A stretch of DNA of 33,983 bases. Origin: Inonotus obliquus. Lineage: Eukaryota; Basidiomycota; Agaricomycetes; Hymenochaetales; Hymenochaetaceae. The position numbers and the translations under genes were made by a program. The notes beneath the pieces were generated by a model that worked only from the letters and a program-made list of their open reading frames with translations, ran no database searches and was not told the origin of the DNA. The stretch spans positions 1 to 33,983 of the forward strand of contig JAJHTX010000018.1 of NCBI GenBank assembly GCA_032164295.1. The letters run 5' to 3'. Every line of letters starts with the position of its first letter. Position 1 is the stretch's first letter. Positions 11,101-33,940 of this stretch are shown piece by piece.

Positions 11101-11302
11101 CAGAATCAACCCAACTTAATAAGTTAATTGAAACCGGTGAACCGCAAATACCTACTTCATAAAAAGATATTGTGGCTAGTAAAGATGAAAGTAATAAACA
11201 AGTACAAGTTATAAAATGTGCACCTGAAACACCTATTTTTCTACCCATTAATCCTGAAACTAATGAGCCTAAAAAAGGTAAAATTAATATTGATAAATAC
11301 AT
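8165..11302 (-). CDS. nad5: NADH dehydrogenase subunit 5, two exons
   Basis: A proton-pumping antiporter-like subunit of complex I. Exon 1 is 11302-10586 (717 nt) and exon 2 is 9451-8165, giving 667 residues, normal for fungi. Exon 1 starts MYLSILILPFLGSL and holds FVGWEGIGVVSYLLI and GLHSWLPGSMEA. Exon 2 continues PTPVSALLHAATLVTAG, with the conserved MHVVNHAFFKALLFLGAG. The junction GCT|CGA...TTG|CCT restores SMEA-PTPVSALLHAA, the classic group I site about 717 nt into nad5. The start codon overlaps the nad4L stop by 1 nt (TAATG), the usual fungal nad4L-nad5 pair, implying co-transcription. Confidence 0.96.
9452..10585 (-). mobile_element. nad5 intron 1, group I with LAGLIDADG ORF
   Basis: 1,134 nt between the SMEA and PTPV codons. 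The core lies 3' of the ORF: P element TGTGCTGGAAACTTC (about 9765-9780), Q element GGCAATCAGCAGGAAAC (about 9649-9665), R element GGATCCTCAGAGACTATA (9595-9612) and S element GATGAGATAGTCCG (about 9558-9571). Same subtype as cox2 intron 1. Confidence 0.9.
9794..10585 (-). CDS. LAGLIDADG homing endonuclease, nad5 intron (UGA read as Trp)
   Basis: 263 intron-encoded residues in frame with nad5 exon 1. The frame meets TGA at 10318-10316. Read as Trp, it continues without a break into the second half (ASSIDYLREDVYSYFKVG), so this is one intact gene under genetic code 4. Motifs are ITGNMLGDGSL and LAHWFLDDGYF, with both catalytic acids present, and the ORF ends LYKLGNYFL. Arginine is often CGN and the sequence is less AT-rich than its host gene, which suggests recent arrival. 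Confidence 0.88.
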
Positions 11303-11568
11303 TAAGATTTAAGTGAAATATTTCCTCTTAATCGATAATAAGCAACTAAAATACTTAAACCTATTACTGATTCAGCTCCGGCTATAGCTATTATATAAAT
11401 ACTAAAAGTTTGACCAATATTGTCATCAAAACCAAAACTTGAAATAAGTATTAACAATGTTACAGCTAGAAGCATAATTTCAATTGCAATTATCATTAGG
11501 ATTATATTTTTTCTGTTTAAAATAAAACCTAAAATACCTATTAAAAATAATGCTAATGCAAGATTCAT
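11302..11568 (-). CDS. nad4L: NADH dehydrogenase subunit 4L
   Basis: A small complex I membrane subunit of 88 residues and three TM helices, with the conserved glutamate in IIAIEIMLLAVTLLI and the family ending AESVIGLSILVAYYRLRG. The frame is open to an ATG at 11613, but homologues start MNLALALFLIGILGF, so I place the start at 11568. Its TAA overlaps the nad5 ATG by 1 nt. Confidence 0.95.
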   Translation of the reverse strand: MNLALALFLIGILGFILNRKNIILMIIAIEIMLLAVTLLILISSFGFDDNIGQTFSIYIIAIAGAESVIGLSILVAYYRLRGNISLKS

Positions 11569-11978
11569 TTTAGTTGCTTTAAAACCATTGGGGTACGAAA
11601 TAATATTAAACAAAAAGAGATATCAAAACAATATAAAGCTCAATAAAGTTAAACTAAATTAACTTTTGATAAATTATAAAAAATATCTCTAGTTAGAACG
11701 ATAAAAACCTTATTTTATTCTAATCCTAAATTTAAGGTTTTACAACCTCACCCTTTAATTAAAGGGGTTTCTCTTTGTCTTTTGGGTTTGTTTTAAAATT
11801 AAAACCCCCAAAATTGAGAAGGTAAGAGTTATAGGGGTTAAAACCACTATTTTACTTTCTATAATTTATTTTAAGTAAAATTTGTTATTAGGTAAAATTT
11901 TCACAAATCAACAAGAGAAAGTAAAAAACAATATTTTCTTATTTTGTTTTAAGCTCTCCAAATAAATTAAAAACTTAA
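11569..11978. other. Spacer with GC-cluster hairpins
   Basis: A 410-nt non-coding spacer upstream of nad4L. It holds two neighbouring palindromes (see 11751-11813) in otherwise AT-rich DNA, and no ORF. Confidence 0.6.
11751..11813. repeat. Two adjacent hairpins (palindrome plus G/C stem)
   Basis: A perfect 16-bp palindrome CCCTTTAATTAAAGGG at 11751-11766 is followed by a second stem, TTTTGGG (11780-11786) with CCCAAAA (11807-11813), extended by TTT/AAA across a two-C bulge. G/C-clustered double hairpins are a known kind of mobile small repeat in fungal mitochondria. Here they may also shape the nad4L-nad5 leader. Confidence 0.6.
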
Positions 11979-12575
11979 TTAACTTGAACCCCTAGTAAAT
12001 TCAAGATCTTTAGATACTGATAATTCTCTTCCTAAAGTAAGATCAGGTTTAAGATCATATCCATATCTGTGATCTGTAAAGACTAAACTTTGACCGTTTG
12101 CACAACCATGTTTTATTTGACTTATCTGATTGAAATTAACATCAAATCTTTCAGGTTCTTGAAATTGTTTTACATTATCAATTAGCAAGTTTTTACAAGC
12201 AGCAAATAGTTTTAAACCCTCAGATGCACCAGGATCTTGAATAATAGCTTCAGTTTCCGTTTTTATAGCGTTTAACTCTTCCATAGATGCATTATTATTA
12301 ATTAAATCTTTAGTAATCATTCGTCCAGAGGCATAATCATTTAATTTTGCTTGATTATAATCTAAAATAGCTGGATGTATATTATTAGGATTATTATTAG
12401 CACTAGAAACATTTTCAATGTTATGAATGTGACCTCTGATATTCATATTAAAAATAGCAGATTCTAAAGGTTTTTCACCTGAACCAATTTGTGAAAATGG
12501 TGATTCTTTAAATTCATCAAATAAAAAGGCAAATTCGCTATTATAAAGATAATTTATATCATAATAAACAATCAT
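11979..12575 (-). CDS. Unrecognised ORF downstream of cox1
   Basis: 198 residues from the ATG at 12575 to the TAA at 11979. I do not recognise the family. The protein is mostly hydrophilic: an acidic segment (AFLFDEFKESPF), an Asn-rich stretch around NVSSANNNPNNIHP, a helical acidic region (ASMEELNAIKTETEAII), one CKN and one CANG cysteine, and the ending RELSVSKDLEFTRGSS. The frame stays open upstream through a strongly hydrophobic stretch (about 12800-12600, including STIIVFIYLSFIFHYLLYSF) and 190 nt into cox1 in another frame. The real product may therefore start at a non-ATG codon and carry one to three TM helices. It may be co-transcribed with cox1. A plasmid origin is possible but unproven. 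Confidence 0.55.
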   Translation of the reverse strand: MIVYYDINYLYNSEFAFLFDEFKESPFSQIGSGEKPLESAIFNMNIRGHIHNIENVSSANNNPNNIHPAILDYNQAKLNDYASGRMITKDLINNNASMEELNAIKTETEAIIQDPGASEGLKLFAACKNLLIDNVKQFQEPERFDVNFNQISQIKHGCANGQSLVFTDHRYGYDLKPDLTLGRELSVSKDLEFTRGSS

Positions 12576-12852
12576 ATGAAATAAAGAAACAGCAAACGGA
12601 GGTATGCTATCAACAATATTTAAAGAAAATGAAGAATCTAAAAAGTGGAAAATGGAACAAAAAGGTGTTACAAATTCAAAAATTTTTAATAAAATTACAG
12701 GAGCAAAAAATGAGTATAATAAATAATGAAATATAAATGATAAATAAATAAAAACAATAATTGTACTAAAGTTTAGAGAAATATAAAATAACTTTAATAT
12801 AACAAAATTTAGATTAAAGATTAAATTTGATTTCAAATTAGCCAATCTTTGT

Positions 12853-27843
<14,991 letters not shown>

Positions 27844-27903
27844 TTAAGCTATTCTTTTTCAATTTTGACTTCTTGGCGCTTTTTGATTAAATAATTTTTA
27901 TAC

Positions 27904-27973
27904 AACCATTGTAAGATTTAAACTTACTCTACTAGAATAAAGTTCTAGTGTGCACTCTATACACTAAATAGAT
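27904..27973 (-). tRNA. tRNA-like cloverleaf upstream of cox1 (degenerate tRNA-Lys-like)
   Basis: A complete but flawed cloverleaf: acceptor ATCTATT/AATGGTT (one T-T mismatch, one T-G), D-stem GTG/CAC, anticodon stem CTAGA/TCTAG with loop ACTTTAT, 4-nt variable loop, and T-arm GTAAG-TTTAAAT-CTTAC. The anticodon would be TTT (Lys), but position 33 is C where U is nearly universal, and the T-loop starts TTTA. It may be a decaying tRNA or a processing signal 60 nt upstream of the cox1 start. Confidence 0.45.
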
Positions 27974-28089
27974 AAAAAAAATTTTATTTTTGTTCTTTTT
28001 TTTATTACTTATTTCCTTTTATAGTTAATATTACCCTTATATCTGTGGTTTTTGTAAAACACACAACAGAGTAAATTAAGATGTGTTAT

Positions 28090-28822
28090 TACTATAAGCT
28101 ATAGTAAACACAATTAAAGAACAAGCTAATAGATACGACCCTTGGTAAAAAACAAAAAGCGAATAGACTATTAAAAGCCTTTTACGGTAGATTAGTAAGA
28201 AACCTCGATTAAGGATTTACACTGTTATTGACAATAGTTAAATATCATCTTTCATCACTCTAATTTGCTTAGATTCCCTAGTGGTCCTGGTTGAATTAGA
28301 TGAAAAAAATATTACTTCTTACAGGCAAAATTTAACTAAATTACCTAAAATCTATATAGCGTCTATTATTACAGCAAATGCTAAGGTGTTTCTGTCAGAG
28401 TTCAAAAACAATTCTGATTATAAATTATATTACACCAATACTAACTCAAGGTTTTGAAACCAACCACACCCTGAACAACTAGTAGAAGACAAGAAAATAG
28501 GTAAGTTCAAATTAGTAAAATTACTACGCAAAATTGTGACTCTAGCTCCTACAATGTGCGGTGGATTAGAATTGGACGGCTCTGAATTTACTAAAGTTAA
28601 AGGTTTAAAGCCAAAGTAACCGTAGCACCACTAGATGAGCTGTTGACAAAATAAAGTTCAACTAAAGTAAGTCAAGTGAAATGGTTTAAGAACCTTTCTG
28701 GAAGTACAATTTCAGTGATAGACTTGGCATATAGCTTGAAAACTACAGAAAACTAACGACACCTTGTCGATAGTGGTGAAAAAGTTGTAGCTACTAGCAA
28801 CAAAATAGTTAAAATTAATTAG
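28090..28822 (+). pseudogene. Decayed 3' half of a family B DNA polymerase gene
   Basis: Aligns with the last third of the intact dpo at 30060-33122. The polymerase B motif remnant reads LLKAFYGRL (intact copy LLNSLYGRF), and further on come ASIITANAKV, EFTKVKGLK, VKWFKNLSGSTIS and a TAG at 28820-28822. There are many stops and frameshifts, including stops at about 28204 and a one-base loss just after KGLK. The catalytic motif C YTDTDS has become YTNTNS, so both metal-binding aspartates are lost. The 5' two thirds are missing. It cannot make a polymerase. Confidence 0.88.
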
Positions 28823-28979
28823 CTATTAACCCTATAATAATATTTAAATATTTTAGGTTGTTTAGTTAAAGATCTTTATAGGTCGAAGTATTTCCAGAGG
28901 AATCCTTTTTGTTTATATAATATAGAATTAAAAGTTTTTAACTCTATAAATTAAATAAAAATTTAACCTTTACAAAGTT

Positions 28980-29242
28980 ATAATGGTTGCTTTTTTGTAA
29001 TAAATAAATATATTTGTTCGATTCCAATAATAGCTAGATATCTTTTTATATATTAGATCTGTTTTTAGCTTAAGACTTATTAACTGAGAGTGAGTAACAG
29101 GATTTTCAGCTTGTTAGTTTTAAGTATACAACAAGATTTTATATTAATTAGATAGAATTTGTTTAAGCGTAAATAACTTTAAACTAGAACTTTTAAAGTT
29201 ATGAGATAAAATATAAACAAAATAAATTATGAAAAAAAAAAT
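28980..29242 (+). other. Conserved structured spacer, copy 1
   Basis: Sits between the decayed dpo and the 120-residue ORF and is matched by 33181-33432. It holds a T-arm-like hairpin around TTCGATT (29017-29023), the shared block CCAATAATAGCTAGATATCT, a stem CTTAAGACT with AGTTTTAAG, and 28 identical bases at 29141-29168. Conservation outside coding sequence suggests an RNA or DNA element that works with the small gene. Confidence 0.55.
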
Positions 29243-29605
29243 ATGAAAAATAAATTGTTATTTGCTTTATTTATTTTAGTTGCTACAGCATTATTTAATT
29301 TCTTTATTTATGAATTGTTGAATAGCCTAGATTTTGAACATTTAGTTGTTATGAAATCTCAAAATAATTTACTATTAAATAATCAAGTGTCAGCTAGATA
29401 TGTTAATAATATAACCTTTACAACAACAGCTGATAAAGCATTCCCCTCATTAAATCTTGGAATTAATGACCCTAGGGCAATTGCAGTAATCACTTTAGCT
29501 GGTTGCAGTGTAGTAGCTTTAGCTACTGGTTCCGTATTTTCGTTATTACAAGTATTTAAGGTAACTGGAAGTAAAACAGAAAACATTGAGATGGAGATTA
29601 TTTAA
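29243..29605 (+). CDS. Small two-TM protein, copy 1 (120 aa)
   Basis: Family not recognised. TM helix 1 is at residues 5-25 (ALFILVATALFNFFIYELL), then a polar Asn/Ser/Thr-rich stretch of about 50 residues, then TM helix 2 at 79-105 after a DP dipeptide, then a short acidic tail. It is homologous to the ORF at 33433-33807: both share ATAL, ELLN.L, QVS and DP before TM2. No N-terminal presequence, consistent with synthesis inside the organelle and insertion in the inner membrane. An upstream ATG at 29229 is out of frame and leads to a short frame. The paired survival next to a dead polymerase suggests it has its own function. Confidence 0.72.
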   Translation: MKNKLLFALFILVATALFNFFIYELLNSLDFEHLVVMKSQNNLLLNNQVSARYVNNITFTTTADKAFPSLNLGINDPRAIAVITLAGCSVVALATGSVFSLLQVFKVTGSKTENIEMEII

Positions 29606-29668
29606 CTAAAATAAAAGTAATTAAAATAAAAAGTAATTAAAATAAAAAGTAATTAAAATAAAAAGTAA
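29606..29668 (+). repeat. 16-bp tandem repeat after the 120-aa ORF
   Basis: Three exact copies of TTAAAATAAAAAGTAA (29621-29668) preceded by a 15-bp variant (29606-29620) that begins right at the stop codon. Slippage-type minisatellite in the 3' UTR. Not present after the second small ORF. Confidence 0.85.
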
Positions 29669-29739
29669 TTAAATTTTTTATTTTCCCTAGTCCTAAACAA
29701 GACGAGAAACTGTTTTAAACCAAAAGAAAGGGAATAATT

Positions 29740-29800
29740 AACCCTTTCCAATATTAAGAATAATTAAATTTAAAAATAGGGCGCAAACAGGTTTTTAGAA
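29740..29800 (+). repeat. Conserved module-end element, copy 1
   Basis: Starts AACCCTTTCCAA, then TAAGAATAATTAA and later TAGGGCGCAAACAGG and TTTAGAA. The same blocks follow the second small ORF at 33874-33940. It marks the 3' edge of each dpo/small-ORF unit, and may be an RNA 3'-end signal or a remnant of a plasmid end. Confidence 0.6.
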
Positions 29801-30059
29801 GAAGTAGGGAAGTTATATACTACTAAAATTTATTTTTTTGTGTTGCTGTTATTTTTTGAAATTAAATAAAGTTTTATTCCAAACGTGTGTTTTGTGAGTG
29901 TTTTTATACTAGCATATAAAACAGTCCTGACTATTATTAAATGTAGAAAGGTTTTAAACTAACAATTCTGAACTATTTAGAACACTTTTTGTTTGTTTTT
30001 GTCTTTATTAATTTGATTTTTTTATTTTGAAATTAAATAAAAATTTTTTGTTTATTCCC
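29801..30059 (+). other. Upstream region of dpo with a direct repeat
   Basis: Non-coding. An imperfect direct repeat of about 30 nt occurs at 29852-29880 and 30019-30058; both copies contain GAAATTAAATAAA, followed a little later by TTATTCC, and the second ends at the dpo ATG. It may hold the dpo promoter, but no consensus can be assigned. Confidence 0.5.
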
Positions 30060-33000
30060 ATGCAAAGACATGATATTTTATTTAGGTCACCTGAGGTGAC
30101 TAATCCTTTAATTAGAAGAAATATTCTAAACTTCTTTAAAAAAACTAACTTATTGAAAAGTAATTTCATTAAATTAAGCATAAGCTTATACAATGGGAGC
30201 GAAATCACCGTATTAGTTAAAGAAACCATTGTTAATAGAACAATTAAAGAGGAAATTAATACTTTAATTCGAAATTTAATTGATTCTTTAGCTGTAAGTA
30301 ATCTATCTTTAAAAACTAGAGATAGAATAACTATTTTTTACACTGAGTCCGACTCTAAGAGTTATTTTAGTTATAAAAATAGCTTTAAAGCATACGGTAG
30401 AAGATTTTACTCTTCTTTCAGAAGAACTAGTTTAGGCAGAAGATTTTATTCTGTTGCAACTAAAGCTTCTAAATTTGAATTTAAATTTATTAATTTAGTG
30501 TTCCCTATTTCAGATTCTGATTTTAATTTAACTAAGTTAACTAAAAAATTCTTTTCTGAAGTTAGAGGTTTAAATTATATTTCTGTGATAGCCAACGTGA
30601 AACTGATTAACGGAAATAGATTTTCGTTAGGTTCACGTTATCCTTTAAACTCGAGCGATCCTAACTCGCAAGCAGCTTATATTGATTATTTGAATAATAA
30701 GTATGCTTTGTTAGATAATCGTTACAAAGTTGTTATAGCAGAAACTATATATTTCAATTACACTCAAATAAACGAAGTGACATTTTTAAATTCAAAAGCT
30801 AAAATAGAAAACCGGAAAGCAGCTGTGAAAGCTCTAGAGGATCTCGACTATAGAAATGAGATCCCAGCTAATTTGCCGGCTAACACCGAGTATAGAACTT
30901 GGGGTCGTGTTGCAAGCTGGATAGATTCTAAAACTGAACGAATCATAGATTTAAAAATAGACATTGGTACTATTTTTAATCGACGAGTTCATGTTACTTA
31001 TTTAGACGCTCAAACTAGAGTTGTGGAAATCTTCTCTAACTTTGCTGGAGCTAAAATTCAGAAATTTACTGATTTTATCACTAATTCAATTGAAGGTGAT
31101 TTTATTAGAAAAGTAGGTGAAAGAACATTCCACATAGCGAACGGTAAGGTACACTTTATCTTTGAAAAATTGTTTACACCCAAAGAAAAAATTTCTAAGG
31201 GTAGAAAAGATAAAAGTTTTAAATTTAACATTTTAACTCTGGATATTGAAACTTATTTAAATTCGGAGAATAAAATGGAATTGTTTTGTTTATCTTTTTT
31301 CGATGGTTTTAAAACAGAATCTTTTTTTATCTCTGACTATAGTTCAGTAAAAGAACTTATATCTGAGGTACTTAAAAAACTGTTAGTAAAAACTAAATCA
31401 CAAAAAAGTATTTACATTCATAATTCTAGTGATTTTGATTTAATTTTTATTTTAAAATATATAGCAAATCACCCTGGAGTGGTACTAGAGCCTATTATCA
31501 AAGATGGAAAGTTTATTAACTTAAAAATCAAATATGGTTCTAAAAATGAATTCTTTGTCAATTTTAAAGATTCTTTTTTATTGCTACCAGCCTCTTTGAG
31601 TGGTTTAGCTAAACAATTTAAAGTTAAAACTTTAAAAAGTATTTTCCCATACAAATTTGTAACTAAAGATAATCTTAATTACATAGGGGCAGTACCTAGT
31701 TTAGATTTATTTGAGGGCTTATCAACAAAAGAATATGAATCTTACGCACAAAATTTTGTAAGTAAAGATTGGAAACTTAAAATTGAAGCTATCAGATATT
31801 GTGAACAGGATTGTATCGCCTTATACCAAGTTATTGAAACTTTTGCTAAATTTATTTATGATCACTTCCAGTTAAATATCACCTCTGTTTCCACCTTACC
31901 TAGTCTAGCTTTTAAAATTTTTAGAGTACATTTTTTACCTAAATCTCTTACACTGCCTGTTTTGAGTGGAAAAGTCTATGAAGCAATTAGCAACGCTTAC
32001 TACGGTGGGCACGTGGAGATGTATATACCACAAAACCCGAAAGGTAAATTTGTATATCATTATGATGTTAACGGCTTATACCCTCACGTCATGAAATCTT
32101 TTGATTATCCGACAGACATTATTGCGCACTTTATAGGTGACATTACAAAAATGCTTGAATATGTTAACTTATTTAATAATTACAAGTCTGTAGTTAAAGT
32201 TAGGGTTACTACACCTAAAGTTTTAAGACATCCTATTTTACCGTTTAAAAAAGACGGTACAACCATCTATGGAACAGGAACTTGGACTGGGTGGTATTAT
32301 TCTAATGAAATTACAAATGCTAAAAATTGTGGTTACAAATTCGAAATTCTTGAGGGATACTTGTTTGAAAGTGCTGATTTATTTTCGGCTTATGTTGACA
32401 AATTAAATATACTTAAAGAACAATCACCCTCAGACTCCCCAATGTATGTAATAGCTAAACTGCTACTTAATTCATTGTACGGTAGATTTGGAATGTCCCC
32501 TAAAATGTTAACTCACATTATTTTAAGTAGTGAAGATTTATCAGCGTTTGTGCAAAAAATCGGTCTGGATAACTTAGCAGATCAAATGGAGTTAGGTAAT
32601 AAGATTTTAATATCATATTGGCGAGATTTTTCTAATTTGCCTAAAACCAACATTGCTATCGCTGCTTCTATTACGGCTAACGCTAGAGTCCATATGTCTA
32701 TGTTAAAAAACAATCCGAAATTTAAATTGTTTTACACTGACACAGACTCTGGTTTCTTAGATCAACCTTTACCTCCACATCTAGTGGACGATAAAAAGTT
32801 AGGTTACTTTAAACTTGTGGAAACTCTTACAGATTTTGTGGCTTTAGCTCCCAAAGTTTATGGGGGTAAGACAACTGACGGTTTAGAATTTACTAAAGTG
32901 AAAGGTTTGAAAGCTAAAGTTAGTTTAGATCAACTTAAAGAATTGTTAATTGAAAATAATAATTTAAATGTTGAACAAACTAAATGGTTTAACCACTTAG

Positions 33001-33122
33001 CTGATAGTACTATTTCTATAAAGGAATTAACTTATAACTTGAAAGCCACTAATTTAAAACGAAATCTTATTTTCAAAAATAAGGTATTGGTGGAGACAAG
33101 TAATAAAACTATCAGCGAATAG
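30060..33122 (+). CDS. dpo: Plasmid-type family B DNA polymerase (invertron dpo)
   Basis: The polymerase of linear mitochondrial plasmids, which replicate by protein priming. 1,020 residues from the ATG at 30060. The frame is open 33 nt upstream via a TTG, but the ATG is the simpler start. The 3'-5' exonuclease motifs are LDIETYL (D395, E397), HNSSDFDLIF (D458) and YCEQDC (Y580, D584). The polymerase motifs are A DVNGLYP (D669), B KLLLNSLYG (K800, N804) and C YTDTDS (D894, D896), followed by TKVKGLK (K946, K948). The roughly 390 residues before the exonuclease domain are unlike it and may include the terminal-protein part, as proposed for such polymerases. All catalytic residues are intact. 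It is on the opposite strand to all respiratory genes, consistent with plasmid integration. Confidence 0.93.
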   Translation: MQRHDILFRSPEVTNPLIRRNILNFFKKTNLLKSNFIKLSISLYNGSEITVLVKETIVNRTIKEEINTLIRNLIDSLAVSNLSLKTRDRITIFYTESDSKSYFSYKNSFKAYGRRFYSSFRRTSLGRRFYSVATKASKFEFKFINLVFPISDSDFNLTKLTKKFFSEVRGLNYISVIANVKLINGNRFSLGSRYPLNSSDPNSQAAYIDYLNNKYALLDNRYKVVIAETIYFNYTQINEVTFLNSKAKIENRKAAVKALEDLDYRNEIPANLPANTEYRTWGRVASWIDSKTERIIDLKIDIGTIFNRRVHVTYLDAQTRVVEIFSNFAGAKIQKFTDFITNSIEGDFIRKVGERTFHIANGKVHFIFEKLFTPKEKISKGRKDKSFKFNILTLDIETYLNSENKMELFCLSFFDGFKTESFFISDYSSVKELISEVLKKLLVKTKSQKSIYIHNSSDFDLIFILKYIANHPGVVLEPIIKDGKFINLKIKYGSKNEFFVNFKDSFLLLPASLSGLAKQFKVKTLKSIFPYKFVTKDNLNYIGAVPSLDLFEGLSTKEYESYAQNFVSKDWKLKIEAIRYCEQDCIALYQVIETFAKFIYDHFQLNITSVSTLPSLAFKIFRVHFLPKSLTLPVLSGKVYEAISNAYYGGHVEMYIPQNPKGKFVYHYDVNGLYPHVMKSFDYPTDIIAHFIGDITKMLEYVNLFNNYKSVVKVRVTTPKVLRHPILPFKKDGTTIYGTGTWTGWYYSNEITNAKNCGYKFEILEGYLFESADLFSAYVDKLNILKEQSPSDSPMYVIAKLLLNSLYGRFGMSPKMLTHIILSSEDLSAFVQKIGLDNLADQMELGNKILISYWRDFSNLPKTNIAIAASITANARVHMSMLKNNPKFKLFYTDTDSGFLDQPLPPHLVDDKKLGYFKLVETLTDFVALAPKVYGGKTTDGLEFTKVKGLKAKVSLDQLKELLIENNNLNVEQTKWFNHLADSTISIKELTYNLKATNLKRNLIFKNKVLVETSNKTISE

Positions 33123-33432
33123 TTGGTTTTATCACCCCTAGTTTTTTTAAAAAGAAAGTTTTTAACCCCAAAGCTATACGGGTTGTTTTAATTGTTACAA
33201 TTAATATATTGGTTCGAGTCCAATAATAGCTAGATATCTAATTAAATTGAGAGATTTTGTTTTAAGACTGATAACTGAGATAGATTATACATGTTTATCC
33301 ACTTATTAGTTTTAAGTTAACAGCAAGATCTTATATTAATTAGATAGAATTTGTTTAAGCAGAAATAACTAAATAAACAAAAACATTTAAAATATTTAGT
33401 TATGAGAAAATATATAAAAATCAAAAAAAGAA
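33123..33432 (+). other. Conserved structured spacer, copy 2
   Basis: Non-coding DNA between dpo and the 124-aa ORF. It contains a clean T-arm-like hairpin TATTGG-TTCGAGT-CCAATA (33207-33225), the block CCAATAATAGCTAGATATCT, the stem TTTAAGACT/AGTTTTAAG and the 28-base block at 33333-33360, all shared with 28980-29242. A C-G pair of copy 1 is a T-G pair here, so pairing is kept. Confidence 0.55.
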
Positions 33433-33807
33433 ATGAAACTTAACTTAAAAAAATTAATGTTTGCTATATTTATTGTATTTGCTACAGCCTTAATGGCTGT
33501 ATTTATTTTTGAATTATTAAATAATCTTAATTCAGATAATTTAATTAACGTTAATACTAATAGCAATCTAATTGTAAAACCCCAAGTTTCAATTAGAGAT
33601 GTTAAAAATGTTACGGATTCAATTACAAATAACAATACAACAAATCACCTGGACATAAAAGATCCGGTAACTATAGCACTTCTAACAGTAACTTCTGTAG
33701 TAGTTTTACTTGTTTTGTGCGGTACAAGTTATTTACTGTATAGTTATACACAAATGCCTTTACTAGAAACACAAAACTTAGATACTATAGAATTACAAAA
33801 TAGATAA
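33433..33807 (+). CDS. Small two-TM protein, copy 2 (124 aa)
   Basis: Homologue of the 120-aa ORF and in the same place relative to dpo. TM1 is at residues 8-27 (after MKLNLKK, a positive start), then a polar Asn-rich linker, then DP and TM2 at 80-104, then an acidic Leu/Glu-rich tail. Sequence identity is modest while length, topology and the ATAL, ELLNNL, QVS and DP positions are kept. That is what selection on a protein would give. Function unknown; a membrane anchor for plasmid replication is one guess. Confidence 0.72.
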   Translation: MKLNLKKLMFAIFIVFATALMAVFIFELLNNLNSDNLINVNTNSNLIVKPQVSIRDVKNVTDSITNNNTTNHLDIKDPVTIALLTVTSVVVLLVLCGTSYLLYSYTQMPLLETQNLDTIELQNR

Positions 33808-33873
33808 TTAATAAACTTACTAATATTTTAAATAAAATTTTAAACAATTAATTTAAATATTTATTTTGTTTTC

Positions 33874-33940
33874 AACCCTTTCCAACAATAAGAATAATTA
33901 ATAATTAAAATAAAATTAGGGTGCAAACCGGTCATTAGAA
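33874..33940 (+). repeat. Conserved module-end element, copy 2
   Basis: Shares AACCCTTTCCAA, TAAGAATAATTAA, TTAGGGTGCAAACCGG and ATTAGAA with 29740-29800, in the same order and spacing within a few bases. Confidence 0.6.

Noticed and set aside
11420..11662. Plus-strand ORF of 80 codons
   Set aside because: Antisense to nad4L and its leader.
29383..29586. Minus-strand ORF opposite the 120-aa gene
   Set aside because: Shadow frame; the plus-strand protein has a homologue in the same window.
29606..29668. CRISPR-like array
   Set aside because: Units are contiguous with no spacers; a simple tandem repeat.
31469..31654. Minus-strand ORF inside dpo
   Set aside because: Shadow of the exonuclease region of dpo.
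33207..33225. Possible tRNA gene at the TTCGAGT hairpin
   Set aside because: Only a T-arm-like hairpin is present; no acceptor, D- or anticodon arm can be fitted around it in either copy.
33396..33635. Minus-strand ORF opposite the 124-aa gene
   Set aside because: Shadow frame of a gene with a homologue.
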